Positions 5,891-13,344 of a DNA stretch of 14,284 bases are shown one piece after another. The translations under genes were made by a program, and so were the position numbers. Position 1 is the stretch's first letter; each line of letters starts with the position of its first letter. The notes under the pieces are model-generated. The model saw only the letters and a list, made by a program, of their open reading frames with translations, made no database searches and was not told the DNA's origin. Source of the DNA: JBFMFB01 sp040752115 (GTDB lineage: Bacteria; Pseudomonadota; Gammaproteobacteria; Burkholderiales; Sulfuricellaceae); assembly GCA_040752115.1 (NCBI GenBank), contig JBFMFB010000041.1:1-14284 (forward strand), in the 5' to 3' direction.

Positions 5891-7375
5891 ATGCGCGTCC
5901 TGCTAACGTTCTTTCTGTGTCTTGGACTGACGGCCTGCGACAAGCCTGGGGTTGCGCCCAAACCTTTTCTACCGCCGGCGACGCAAAGCGGTGAGCTGGT
6001 GGTAATCACGCGCAACAGCCCTACCACTTTCTATGAAGACGCCGAAGGCAAGTTCGCCGGCCTGGAGCACGATCTGGTGGAAATGTTCGCCCGCGACCTG
6101 GGCGTGCGCACCAAATTCATCGTAGTAAAGAAATTCGAAGAGATCCTGCCCGCCCTGGAAAACCGGCAGGCTCATCTGGCGGCGGCTGGCCTCAGCATCA
6201 CCCCGGAACGCAGGAAGAAAGTGCGTTTCTCCTTCCCCTATCAAACCATCCAGCAGCAAGTGGCATACAACACCGAAGCGGAAAAACCGTCAGAGTTGAA
6301 AGACTTGCTCGGAAAACGCATCGAAGTAGTGGCCGGCTCAAGCTACGTCGAGCGATTGATGGAAGCAAGAAGACGCTATCCTGCGCTTGGCTGGAAAGAG
6401 GTTCCCGACCAGGAAAGCGAAGAACTGCTGGATAAGCTGGCGCAGGGCGACGTGGACATCGTCATAGCCGATTCGCACATTGTCAGGGTATCGCAGAACT
6501 TCAACCCCGAGTTGGGCATCGCCTTCAATCTGGGAGAGCCGGAATCGCTGGCATGGGCGTTTCCGAAAGACGGCGACGAGTTCCTGTTTCGCAAAGCTCA
6601 GGATTTCTTCGACCGCATCAAACGGGACGGTACCTTGAAACGCCTGCTGGATCGCTACTATGGGCACATCAAGCGGCTGGAGCGTGCGGATGTGGAAGGT
6701 TTTCTGGCTGCCATGAACACCGAATTGCCGCGTTTCAAGCGCTTATTTCAGCTGGCTCAGGAAGCCACAGACCTGGATTGGCGCCTCATCGCCGCCGTCG
6801 GGTATCAGGAATCCCATTGGGATCCACTCGCCACCTCGCCGACCGGAGTGCGGGGACTGATGATGCTGACCAACGACACGGCCGACCGGATGAATGTCAC
6901 AGACCGGCTCGATCCCAAGCAGAACATCAGGGCCGGCGCCGCCTATCTCCTGAGCCTGAAGGATTCGGTGCCGGAGCGCATCCCCGAGCCGGACCGCACC
7001 TGGATCGCCCTGGCGGCGTACAACGTCGGTTATGGCCATCTGGAAGACGCGCGCGTTCTGGCGCAGAAAATGAAGCTCAACCCGGATTCGTGGCTGGATC
7101 TGAAAACCGCCCTCCCCTTGCTGGCCAAGTCGGAGCATCATGCCGCAACCAAGCACGGCTATGCCCGCGGTGGTGAAGCCGTGATCTTCGTCGAAAACGT
7201 CCGTACTTATTTCGACATCCTGACAAAATTTCAGGCAGCATATAAATCGCCGTTCGTCGAACCCGGGCTGAGCCACAGGGCGGAAAAAGATTCCCCGTCG
7301 CTGTTCAAGAAATCATCCGCGCACATCGAGACCGGCGCCAAGCTGTGGAAACACGGCAACGCGCTCAAGCGCTGA
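5891..7375 (+). CDS. mltF: Membrane-bound lytic murein transglycosylase F
   Basis: Cleaves the MurNAc-GlcNAc bond of peptidoglycan, releasing 1,6-anhydro-muropeptides. About 494 residues in two parts, as in E. coli MltF. The first is a solute-binding-protein-family-3 domain (about 30-265, beginning GELVVITRNSPTTFYEDAEG), which in this family acts as a regulatory module. The second is an SLT catalytic domain (about 285-440) with catalytic E307 in YQE307SHWDP, then SPTGVRGLMMLT and AAYNVGYGH. I chose the ATG at 5891 because it gives a clean lipoprotein signal, MRVLLTFFLCLGLTA-C16; a TTG at 5852 would add 13 residues that spoil it. No strong ribosome site is seen. The residue after the lipidated Cys is Asp, which in E. 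coli retains lipoproteins in the inner membrane. The last 11 bases overlap the convergent serS. Confidence 0.94.
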   Translation: MRVLLTFFLCLGLTACDKPGVAPKPFLPPATQSGELVVITRNSPTTFYEDAEGKFAGLEHDLVEMFARDLGVRTKFIVVKKFEEILPALENRQAHLAAAGLSITPERRKKVRFSFPYQTIQQQVAYNTEAEKPSELKDLLGKRIEVVAGSSYVERLMEARRRYPALGWKEVPDQESEELLDKLAQGDVDIVIADSHIVRVSQNFNPELGIAFNLGEPESLAWAFPKDGDEFLFRKAQDFFDRIKRDGTLKRLLDRYYGHIKRLERADVEGFLAAMNTELPRFKRLFQLAQEATDLDWRLIAAVGYQESHWDPLATSPTGVRGLMMLTNDTADRMNVTDRLDPKQNIRAGAAYLLSLKDSVPERIPEPDRTWIALAAYNVGYGHLEDARVLAQKMKLNPDSWLDLKTALPLLAKSEHHAATKHGYARGGEAVIFVENVRTYFDILTKFQAAYKSPFVEPGLSHRAEKDSPSLFKKSSAHIETGAKLWKHGNALKR

Positions 7376-8875
7376 TCCGCGTCATTTCTCCCCCCATGTA
7401 AGGCACCAGCGCAGCGGGAATATCCACGCTGCCGTCCGCCTGCTGGTAGTTCTCCAATATTGCAACCAGGGTGCGCCCGACGGCCAGACCCGAGCCGTTC
7501 AGGGTATGCACCAGTTCCGGCTTGCCCTTGTCGTTGCGGAAGCGCGCCTGCATGCGACGCGCCTGGAATGCCTCGAAATTGCTGCAGGAGGAGATTTCGC
7601 GGTAATTGTTCTGCGCCGGTAGCCAGACTTCGAGGTCATACGTTTTGGCGGAGGAAAAGCCGATGTCGCCGGTGCACAGCGCCATGATCCGATAAGGCAG
7701 TTCCAGTTTTTTCAGAATGGTTTCCGCATGCCCCGTCAGCTCTTCCAGTGCGTCGTAGGAACGCGAAGGATGGCAGATTTGCACCAACTCCACCTTGTCG
7801 AACTGATGCTGGCGAATCATGCCGCGCGTGTCCCTGCCGTAAGAGCCTGCTTCGGAACGAAAACAGGGCGTATGCGCGACGAATTTCAGCGGCAGGTCTT
7901 CGAGCGCCACGATCTCGTCGCGCACGATGTTGGTCACCGGNNNNNNNNNNNNNNNNNNNNNNNNNNNNNNNNNNNNNNNNNNNNNNNNNNNNNNNNNNNN
8001 NNNNNNNNNNNNNNNNNNNNNNNNNNNNNNNNNNNNNNNNGAATCATGCCGCGCGTGTCCCTGCCGTAAGAGCCTGCTTCGGAACGAAAACAGGGCGTAT
8101 GCGCGACGAATTTCAGCGGCAGGTCTTCGAGCGCCACGATCTCGTCGCGCACGATGTTGGTCACCGGTACTTCGGCGGTGGGAATCAGATAGAGCTTTTC
8201 GCTGTCGCCGCGCGGCACCGAAAACAGATCCTCCTCAAACTTCGGCAATTGCCCGGTGCCGCGCATGCTGTCGGCATTGACCAGATAAGGCACATAGACT
8301 TCGGTGTAGCCATGCTCCTGGGTGTGAACATCGAGCATGAACTGCGCCAGCGCCCGATGCAGGCGGGCCAGCTGACCTTTCAGCAGAGAAAAGCGCGTCC
8401 CGCTGATTTTTCCGGCAGCGGCGAAATCGAGCAGATTCAGCCCCTCACCCACGTCCACGTGATCGTGCACGGGAAAGTCGAACTGGCGCGGCGTGCCGAC
8501 CCGGCGCACTTCGGCGTTGTCGGCGTCCGATTTGCCCACCGGCACGCTCTCGTGCGGCAGGTTGGGAATGCCGAGCAGCAGCTCCTGCAACCGGTTCTGG
8601 ATGTAATCAAGCCGCAATTCGGCGTTTTTCAGGTCATCGCCCAGGTTCGCCACCTCCGCCATGATCCCCGATGCATCTTCGCCCCTGGCCTTGGCTTGCC
8701 CGATCGCTTTCGAAGCCTGATTGCGCTTTGCCTGCAGTTCCTGGGTGCGGGTCTGGATCGCCTTGCGCTCCTGCTCCAGCTCCTGGAAATGGCCCATGTC
8801 CAGCGCGAAGCCGCGGCTTGCCAGCCGTTTTGCGACTCCTTCGAGGTCGTTGCGTAGCAGTTGAACGTCTAACAT
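7365..8875 (-). CDS. serS: Seryl-tRNA synthetase, split by a scaffold gap
   Basis: Class II synthetase that charges tRNA-Ser (and tRNA-Sec where present). It starts at ATG 8875 (MLDVQLLRNDLEGVAKRLAS) with GGGAG five bases upstream. The N-terminal half is the tRNA-binding antiparallel coiled coil (about residues 25-105). Class II motif 2 is seen as CFRSEAGSYGRDTRGM, and motif 3 as GSGLAVGRTLVAILENYQ near the C-terminus. A 100-N gap and a duplicated 127-bp segment interrupt the gene. As printed, the two halves fall in different frames because 227 extra bases were added. Removing one repeat copy plus the Ns restores a single frame of 427 residues, matching the E. coli length of 430, so the gene is almost certainly intact in the organism. 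Last gene of the minus-strand group; its stop overlaps the end of mltF by 11 bp. Confidence 0.95.
7814..7940. repeat. 127-bp direct repeat, copy 1 (assembly duplicate)
   Basis: Identical base for base to 8041-8167 on the other side of the N run. Both encode the same part of seryl-tRNA synthetase (around motif 2). A repeat touching the gap on both sides with no mismatch is what an unmerged contig overlap produces. It is very unlikely to be biological. Confidence 0.93.
7941..8040. other. Assembly gap of 100 N
   Basis: Exactly 100 unknown bases, a conventional placeholder for a gap of unspecified length. The flanking duplicate shows the true gap is probably negative: the contigs overlap by 127 bp and no sequence is missing. 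Confidence 0.97.
8041..8167. repeat. 127-bp direct repeat, copy 2 (assembly duplicate)
   Basis: Second copy of 7814-7940, starting at the first base after the N run. Collapsing it onto copy 1 reconstructs an uninterrupted serS frame. Confidence 0.93.
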
Positions 8876-8887
8876 CTGTGCTCCCTT

Positions 8888-8921
8888 GTGGTTGGCGGGT
8901 TGCGCTGCGCTAACCCACCAC
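8888..8921. repeat. REP-like palindrome between rarA and serS
   Basis: A GC-rich hairpin fills most of the 48-bp space between the rarA stop (8924) and the serS start. GGGTT (8897-8901) pairs with AACCC (8912-8916), and the outer GTGG (8888-8891) can pair with CCAC (8918-8921) with a bulge. The core GGGTTGCGCTGCGCTAACCC resembles palindromic units scattered between genes in many proteobacterial genomes. No T-run follows, so it is a poor intrinsic terminator. In the mRNA it would sit just upstream of the serS ribosome site. Confidence 0.6.
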
Positions 8922-8923
8922 AT

Positions 8924-10246
8924 CTACGTGTCGTTCTTCGCTTTCTCATCCAGCTCGCGCAGGTGCGCGAGTTTCTCTCCGATCTTTCCCTCCAGCCCGC
9001 GCGGCGTGGGCTGGTAAAAACTTGCCGCCGGCATCCCTTCAGGAAAATAGCTTTCGCCCGCCGCATAGGCATCCGGTTCGTCGTGAGCGTAGCGATACAG
9101 CCTGCCGAAGCCCAGTTCCTTCATCAGCCTGGTCGGCGCGTTGCGCAAGTGCTCCGGCACCGGGCGCGATTTATCCCCGGCGATAAAGGCGCGGGCGCTA
9201 TTATACGCAACATAGGCGGCATTGCTCTTGGGCGCGGCAGCCAGGTAGAGCACTGCCTGCGCCAGCGCGAGCTCCCCTTCGGGGCTGCCCAGCCGTTCGT
9301 ACACCTCGCATGCATCCAGTGCCAGGCGCAGGGCACGAGGGTCGGCCAGGCCGATATCCTCCGATGCCATGCGCACCAGCCGCCGGCCGAGATAGAGCGG
9401 GTCGGCTCCGCCATCCAGCATGCGGCACAGCCAGTAGAGCGAGGCATCGGGGTTGGAGCCGCGCACCGATTTGTGCAGCGCCGAAATCTGATCGTAGAAC
9501 TGGTCGCCACCCTTGTCGAAGCGACGCGCGCTCTGAGTTAATGCATTTTGCACAAACTCTTCTGTAACATATTGCTGTTTTTGAGATATTGCCGCGTTTT
9601 TTACTTGCTCCAGCAAGTTCAGCAGGCGCCTGGCGTCGCCGTCTGCAAAACCGGTCAGAAGCGCCTTCGCACCCTCGCTGAAATTCAGATCCGACAGCGC
9701 AATCCGATGGGCGCGCTCGAACAGCTCGCCCAGCTCTGCATCCGACAGGCTTTTCAGCACATACACCTGGGCCCGGGACAGCAGCGCGCCGTTGACTTCA
9801 AAGGAAGGATTCTCGGTAGTGGCGCCGACGAAGGTGACCAGCCCCTGCTCGACGTAAGGCAGAAAAGCGTCCTGCTGCGCCTTGTTGAATCGATGCACCT
9901 CGTCCACGAACAAAATGGTATGCCGGCCATACTGCTGCAAGGCGAGCTCCGCCTTTTGAATCGCTTCGCGGATATCCTTGACGCCGGAAAACACCGCCGA
10001 CAGCGCGATGAACTCGGCATCGAATGCCTTGGCCATCAGCCGCGCCAGCGTTGTCTTGCCCACGCCCGGCGGCCCCCACAGAATCATGGAATGGAGCTTG
10101 CCGGATTCGAACGCCAGGCGCAGCGGCTTGCCTTCTCCCAGCAAATGGGACTGGCCGATCACCTCGTCCAGATTTTTCGGCCGCAGCTGTTCCGCGAGCG
10201 GCATCCGGGGCGGCGTTTGGGCGAACAGATCACTCACCGATGACAT
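8924..10246 (-). CDS. rarA: Replication-associated recombination protein RarA (MgsA), AAA+ ATPase
   Basis: AAA+ ATPase related to clamp-loader subunits and to eukaryotic WRNIP1/Mgs1; it acts at stalled replication forks. 440 residues (E. coli 447). Walker A is GPPGVGK64TT, Walker B is ILFVDEVHRF, and the sensor-1 region is GATTENPSF, followed by the arginine-finger stretch ALLSRAQVYVL. The C-terminal oligomerisation/MgsA domain contains DQISALHKSVRGSNPDASLY and ends with the highly conserved RGLEGKIGEKLAHLREL. The ATG at 10246 lies inside the end of lolA (17-bp overlap), with AAGGGG only three bases upstream. That suggests translation coupled to lolA; a GTG three codons downstream is an alternative. 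A REP-like palindrome separates it from serS. The order lolA-rarA-serS is common in proteobacteria. Confidence 0.96.
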   Translation of the reverse strand: MSSVSDLFAQTPPRMPLAEQLRPKNLDEVIGQSHLLGEGKPLRLAFESGKLHSMILWGPPGVGKTTLARLMAKAFDAEFIALSAVFSGVKDIREAIQKAELALQQYGRHTILFVDEVHRFNKAQQDAFLPYVEQGLVTFVGATTENPSFEVNGALLSRAQVYVLKSLSDAELGELFERAHRIALSDLNFSEGAKALLTGFADGDARRLLNLLEQVKNAAISQKQQYVTEEFVQNALTQSARRFDKGGDQFYDQISALHKSVRGSNPDASLYWLCRMLDGGADPLYLGRRLVRMASEDIGLADPRALRLALDACEVYERLGSPEGELALAQAVLYLAAAPKSNAAYVAYNSARAFIAGDKSRPVPEHLRNAPTRLMKELGFGRLYRYAHDEPDAYAAGESYFPEGMPAASFYQPTPRGLEGKIGEKLAHLRELDEKAKNDT

Positions 10247-10838
10247 CCGCCCCTTTTGGCGGCGCGAATTTAAACAGCTCGGGCGCCAGCTTCGGGTTGC
10301 GCTCCAGGTTGCTGAAACGGATCACCGTGGTCTGACCGAAGCGATCGCGCAGCTCCATCGCTTCCAGCGCACCGTCGCCAAATCCCATGCGCACGCTCTC
10401 GAAACCGCTTTCTTCGCCCTTGGGTGTGGCTTCCAGCCATTCCAGGCCGGCCTGCCCGCCGAGGTCTTTCAGGTGAAAGTTTTTCTCGATCGCGTTGTCG
10501 CCGGCCAGTAGAGCCGCCGGCGAACTGCCCAGCGCCTGGTCAAGTTTTTTGACCGTGACCTGGTTGAGATCCGCATCGTACATCCACACTTTGGCACCAT
10601 CCCCGACGATCAGTTGCGGGTACGGCTTCTCGTAAGTCCAGCGGAATTTGCCGGGACGGGAAAATTCCATGACGCCTCTTCCCTCCTGGGTCAGGCGCCA
10701 ATTCCGGTCCATCACCTTCTGGCTGAACTGCGCCTTGGCAGAGCGGGTGTTCTGGATAAAACTTTTCAGCTTGTCGATGCTGGAAGCCTCCGCTGCGAAT
10801 GGCAGCAGGCACAGGAGCAGGATTTTCAGGGATTTCAT
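10230..10838 (-). CDS. lolA: Outer-membrane lipoprotein carrier protein LolA
   Basis: Periplasmic chaperone that takes lipoproteins released by the LolCDE transporter and hands them to the outer membrane. About 202 residues including a Sec signal peptide (MKSLKILLLCLLPFAAEA, cut before SSID). The mature part shows the LolA pattern: a start with AQFSQKV, MEFSRPGKFRWTYEKPYPQL (containing the FRW stretch that lines the acyl-binding cavity), VWMYDADLNQVTVKKLDQA, then LRDRFGQTTVIRFSNLERN and the terminal LFKFAPPKGADVI. I chose the ATG at 10838 because it gives the signal peptide; an upstream TTG (10874) would add 12 non-hydrophobic residues. It lies 60 bp after ftsK and overlaps rarA by 17 bp, so it is probably in the same transcript. 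Confidence 0.95.
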   Translation of the reverse strand: MKSLKILLLCLLPFAAEASSIDKLKSFIQNTRSAKAQFSQKVMDRNWRLTQEGRGVMEFSRPGKFRWTYEKPYPQLIVGDGAKVWMYDADLNQVTVKKLDQALGSSPAALLAGDNAIEKNFHLKDLGGQAGLEWLEATPKGEESGFESVRMGFGDGALEAMELRDRFGQTTVIRFSNLERNPKLAPELFKFAPPKGADVIGE

Positions 10839-10898
10839 CGGGTTGAAGAACCTTTGCGAAGTTTCTGATAGCAACGGGGGCGGAGCAGCGAAGCGCGC

Positions 10899-13190
10899 CT
10901 ATTCATGGGCCGGCGCTAGCACTTCCCGGTTGCCGTTGCTCTGCATGGGGGAGACGACGCCAGCCTGTTCCATCTGTTCGATCAGCCGCGCCGCGCGGTT
11001 ATACCCGATCCGCAGGTGCCGCTGCACCAGAGAGATCGAAGCGCGGCGCGATTTCAAGACGATCGAGACCGCCTGATCGTAGAGCGGATCGGCCTCGGCA
11101 CTGCCTCCCGCCTCTCCAGCCTCGCCCTCGATCCCCTCGCCGGCGGATTCCAGAATGCCTTCCACATACTGCGGCTGGCCGAGGGACTTGAGATATTCAA
11201 CCACCCGGTGCACTTCCTGGTCGGCTACGAAAGCGCCGTGCACCCGCTGCGGATAGCCGGTTCCCGGCGGGAGATACAGCATGTCGCCCTGCCCCAGCAG
11301 GGCCTCCGCACCCATCTGGTCGAGGATGGTGCGGGAGTCGATTTTGCTCGACACCTGAAACGCCACGCGGGTCGGAATGTTCGCCTTGATCAGGCCGGTG
11401 ATCACGTCCACCGACGGGCGTTGCGTCGCCAGCACCAGATGGATGCCGGAAGCCCGCGCTTTCTGCGCCAGCCGCGCGATCAGCTCCTCCACTTTCTTGC
11501 CTGCTACCATCATCAGATCGGCCAGCTCGTCGATCAGCACCACGATGTAGGGAAAGTCTTCCAGCGGCTCCGGGCTCTCCGGCGTAAGCGTGAAGGGATT
11601 GGCCACGGGCTCGCCGGCTTTTGCAGCGTCGCGGATTTTCTGGTTGGCACCCGCGATGTTGCGCACGCCCAGCGCCGACATCAGCCGGTAGCGCCGTTCC
11701 ATCTCGGCCACGCACCAGTTGAGCGCGTTGGCCGCCTGTTTCATGTCCGTCACCACCGGCGCGAGCAGATGCGGAATGCCCTCGTAGATGGACAGTTCCA
11801 GCATCTTCGGGTCCACCATGATCAGCCGTACCTGAGATGGATCGGCCTTGTACAGCAGGCTGAGGATCATGGCGTTGATCGCAACCGATTTGCCGGAGCC
11901 GGTCGTACCGGCCACCAACACGTGGGGCATCTTGGCCAGATCGGCCACGACCGGTTTGCCGGCGATGTCCTTGCCCATCGCTATGGTCAAGGGCGAACTC
12001 ATGTCGGCGTAAACCTTGGAACTCAAAATTTCCTTGAGATGTACGATTTGCCGCTTGGGATTCGGCAGCTCCAGCCCCATGCAGGTCTTGCCCGGAATGG
12101 TTTCCACCACCCGAATGCTGACCACCGACAGAGCACGCGCCAGATCCTTCATCAGGGCGACAATCTGGCTGCCCTTTACGCCCACCGCCGGCTCAATCTC
12201 ATAACGGGTGATCACCGGGCCGGGATAAGCCGCAACCACCTTCACCTCCACGCCGAAATCCATCAGCTTGTGCTCGATCAGGCGGGAAGTAAATTCCAGC
12301 GTCTCCGGGCTGAGCACCTCCGGCCTTTCTTCCGCTTCGTCCAGGAGATGCAGCGGCGGCAGCGGCGAATCCGGCAGAGTATCGAATAGCGGCGCCTGCC
12401 TTTCCCGCTCGATCCGCTCGGATTTCGGAATGTCCAGCACCGGGGATCCGATATGTATCTGCTGGTGCTCCTCGAAGCGCTTCCTTTCGACCGCGACGTG
12501 CTCCTCGCGCTCGCTCTCCGCCGCTTTTCCGGCGCGCCGGTCCTGCCTCTCCTGGCGCGCATGGGCGAGGAACAGGTAGCCATCCTCGAGCCAGCCTCCG
12601 AGTTTTTCGATGAACCCAACCCATGACAGGCCAGTGAACAGGCTCAGGCCGACGGCGATCAGCAGCAGCAACAGCAGGGTTGCACCGGTAAAGCCCAGGG
12701 CCTTGAACAGCATATCGCTGACGATGGCGCCCAGCATCCCGCCCGGGGCGAGCGGTAACGCCGCCTTCAGGCTATGCAGGCGCAGCGACTCCAGCGCGCT
12801 GCTCGCGAGCAGTAGGATCACGAAGCCGGTCACTGCCACGAACAGGGAGCGGCGATCGGACAGTGGCGTGCCGTCAATGCGCTTGTATCCCCACCAGATG
12901 CCGTAGATCGAGAATACGACCCACCAGTAGGTGGAAATGCCGAAGACGTACAACAGGATGTCAGCCAGCCAGGCACCGATTTCCCCGCCGGCGTTGTGCA
13001 CGGCGGGCGAAGTGACGCTGTGGGACCAGCTGGGATCGGCCGGGCTGTATGTTTGCAGGATCAGGACGAGATAGACCGCGACGCCGATCAAAGCCAGCCA
13101 CCAGGCTTCCCGCAGCAAACTTGCGATTTTCGGAGGAAGCGGGCGCGGAGCCGACCGGCCAGCGGCGGAAATGTTTTTCGTGAAGGCCAT
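10899..13190 (-). CDS. ftsK: DNA translocase FtsK
   Basis: Septum-located DNA pump that clears the chromosome terminus during division and activates XerCD at dif. 763 residues. The N-terminal membrane domain (to about 195) has four hydrophobic segments. A short charged linker (about 200-290, rich in Glu/Arg) replaces the very long linker of E. coli FtsK (1329 residues), as is usual outside the enterics. The motor domain has Walker A AGTTGSGK434S and Walker B VVLID554E555LADLM, with LVLATQRPSVDVITGLIKAN following. The C-terminal gamma winged-helix domain (about 700-760, SLVQRHLRIGYNRAARLIEQM) reads KOPS-type polarity sequences. I chose the ATG at 13190; a TTG directly precedes it and no strong ribosome site is visible. 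First gene of the ftsK-lolA-rarA-serS group, divergent from trxB. Confidence 0.96.
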   Translation of the reverse strand: MAFTKNISAAGRSAPRPLPPKIASLLREAWWLALIGVAVYLVLILQTYSPADPSWSHSVTSPAVHNAGGEIGAWLADILLYVFGISTYWWVVFSIYGIWWGYKRIDGTPLSDRRSLFVAVTGFVILLLASSALESLRLHSLKAALPLAPGGMLGAIVSDMLFKALGFTGATLLLLLLIAVGLSLFTGLSWVGFIEKLGGWLEDGYLFLAHARQERQDRRAGKAAESEREEHVAVERKRFEEHQQIHIGSPVLDIPKSERIERERQAPLFDTLPDSPLPPLHLLDEAEERPEVLSPETLEFTSRLIEHKLMDFGVEVKVVAAYPGPVITRYEIEPAVGVKGSQIVALMKDLARALSVVSIRVVETIPGKTCMGLELPNPKRQIVHLKEILSSKVYADMSSPLTIAMGKDIAGKPVVADLAKMPHVLVAGTTGSGKSVAINAMILSLLYKADPSQVRLIMVDPKMLELSIYEGIPHLLAPVVTDMKQAANALNWCVAEMERRYRLMSALGVRNIAGANQKIRDAAKAGEPVANPFTLTPESPEPLEDFPYIVVLIDELADLMMVAGKKVEELIARLAQKARASGIHLVLATQRPSVDVITGLIKANIPTRVAFQVSSKIDSRTILDQMGAEALLGQGDMLYLPPGTGYPQRVHGAFVADQEVHRVVEYLKSLGQPQYVEGILESAGEGIEGEAGEAGGSAEADPLYDQAVSIVLKSRRASISLVQRHLRIGYNRAARLIEQMEQAGVVSPMQSNGNREVLAPAHE

Positions 13191-13219
13191 CAACGATATG
13201 AGGTTGCAAAACCTGGACG

Positions 13220-13225
13220 ATTATA
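13220..13225 (-). promoter_or_regulatory. Candidate -10 element for ftsK
   Basis: A perfect TATAAT on the minus strand, 29 bases before the ftsK ATG, in an AT-rich patch (TTGATATATAATC). No convincing -35 lies 16-18 bp upstream. An overlapping TGATATATA reading would make an extended -10. Weak support. Confidence 0.35.
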
Positions 13226-13255
13226 TATCAACTTGCATCCGGCCTGCGCCACCGG

Positions 13256-13284
13256 TTGACTATCGTCCCGGCTTTCTTGATAAA
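13256..13284 (+). promoter_or_regulatory. Candidate sigma-70-type promoter for trxB
   Basis: TTGACT (13256-13261, 5/6), a 17-bp spacer, then GATAAA (13279-13284, 4/6). The predicted leader is about 54 bases and ends in a strong AGGAG ribosome site (13333-13337), seven bases before the trxB ATG. Confidence 0.55.
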
Positions 13285-13344
13285 ATGCCGCGATGCCGTA
13301 AACCGTTAGCCACCCGATCCCCAACTTTCTTCAGGAGTTGTCCC

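Noticed and set aside
7814..8167. Mobile-element insertion or long target-site duplication in serS
   Set aside because: Exact 127-bp copies touching a 100-N placeholder are an assembly artefact; target-site duplications are far shorter and serS is essential.
11016..12389. Open frame of 457 codons on the plus strand, antisense to ftsK
   Set aside because: It lies wholly within the FtsK motor region and is rich in His/Gln/Arg, as expected from a reversed reading of that gene; no ribosome site or domain.
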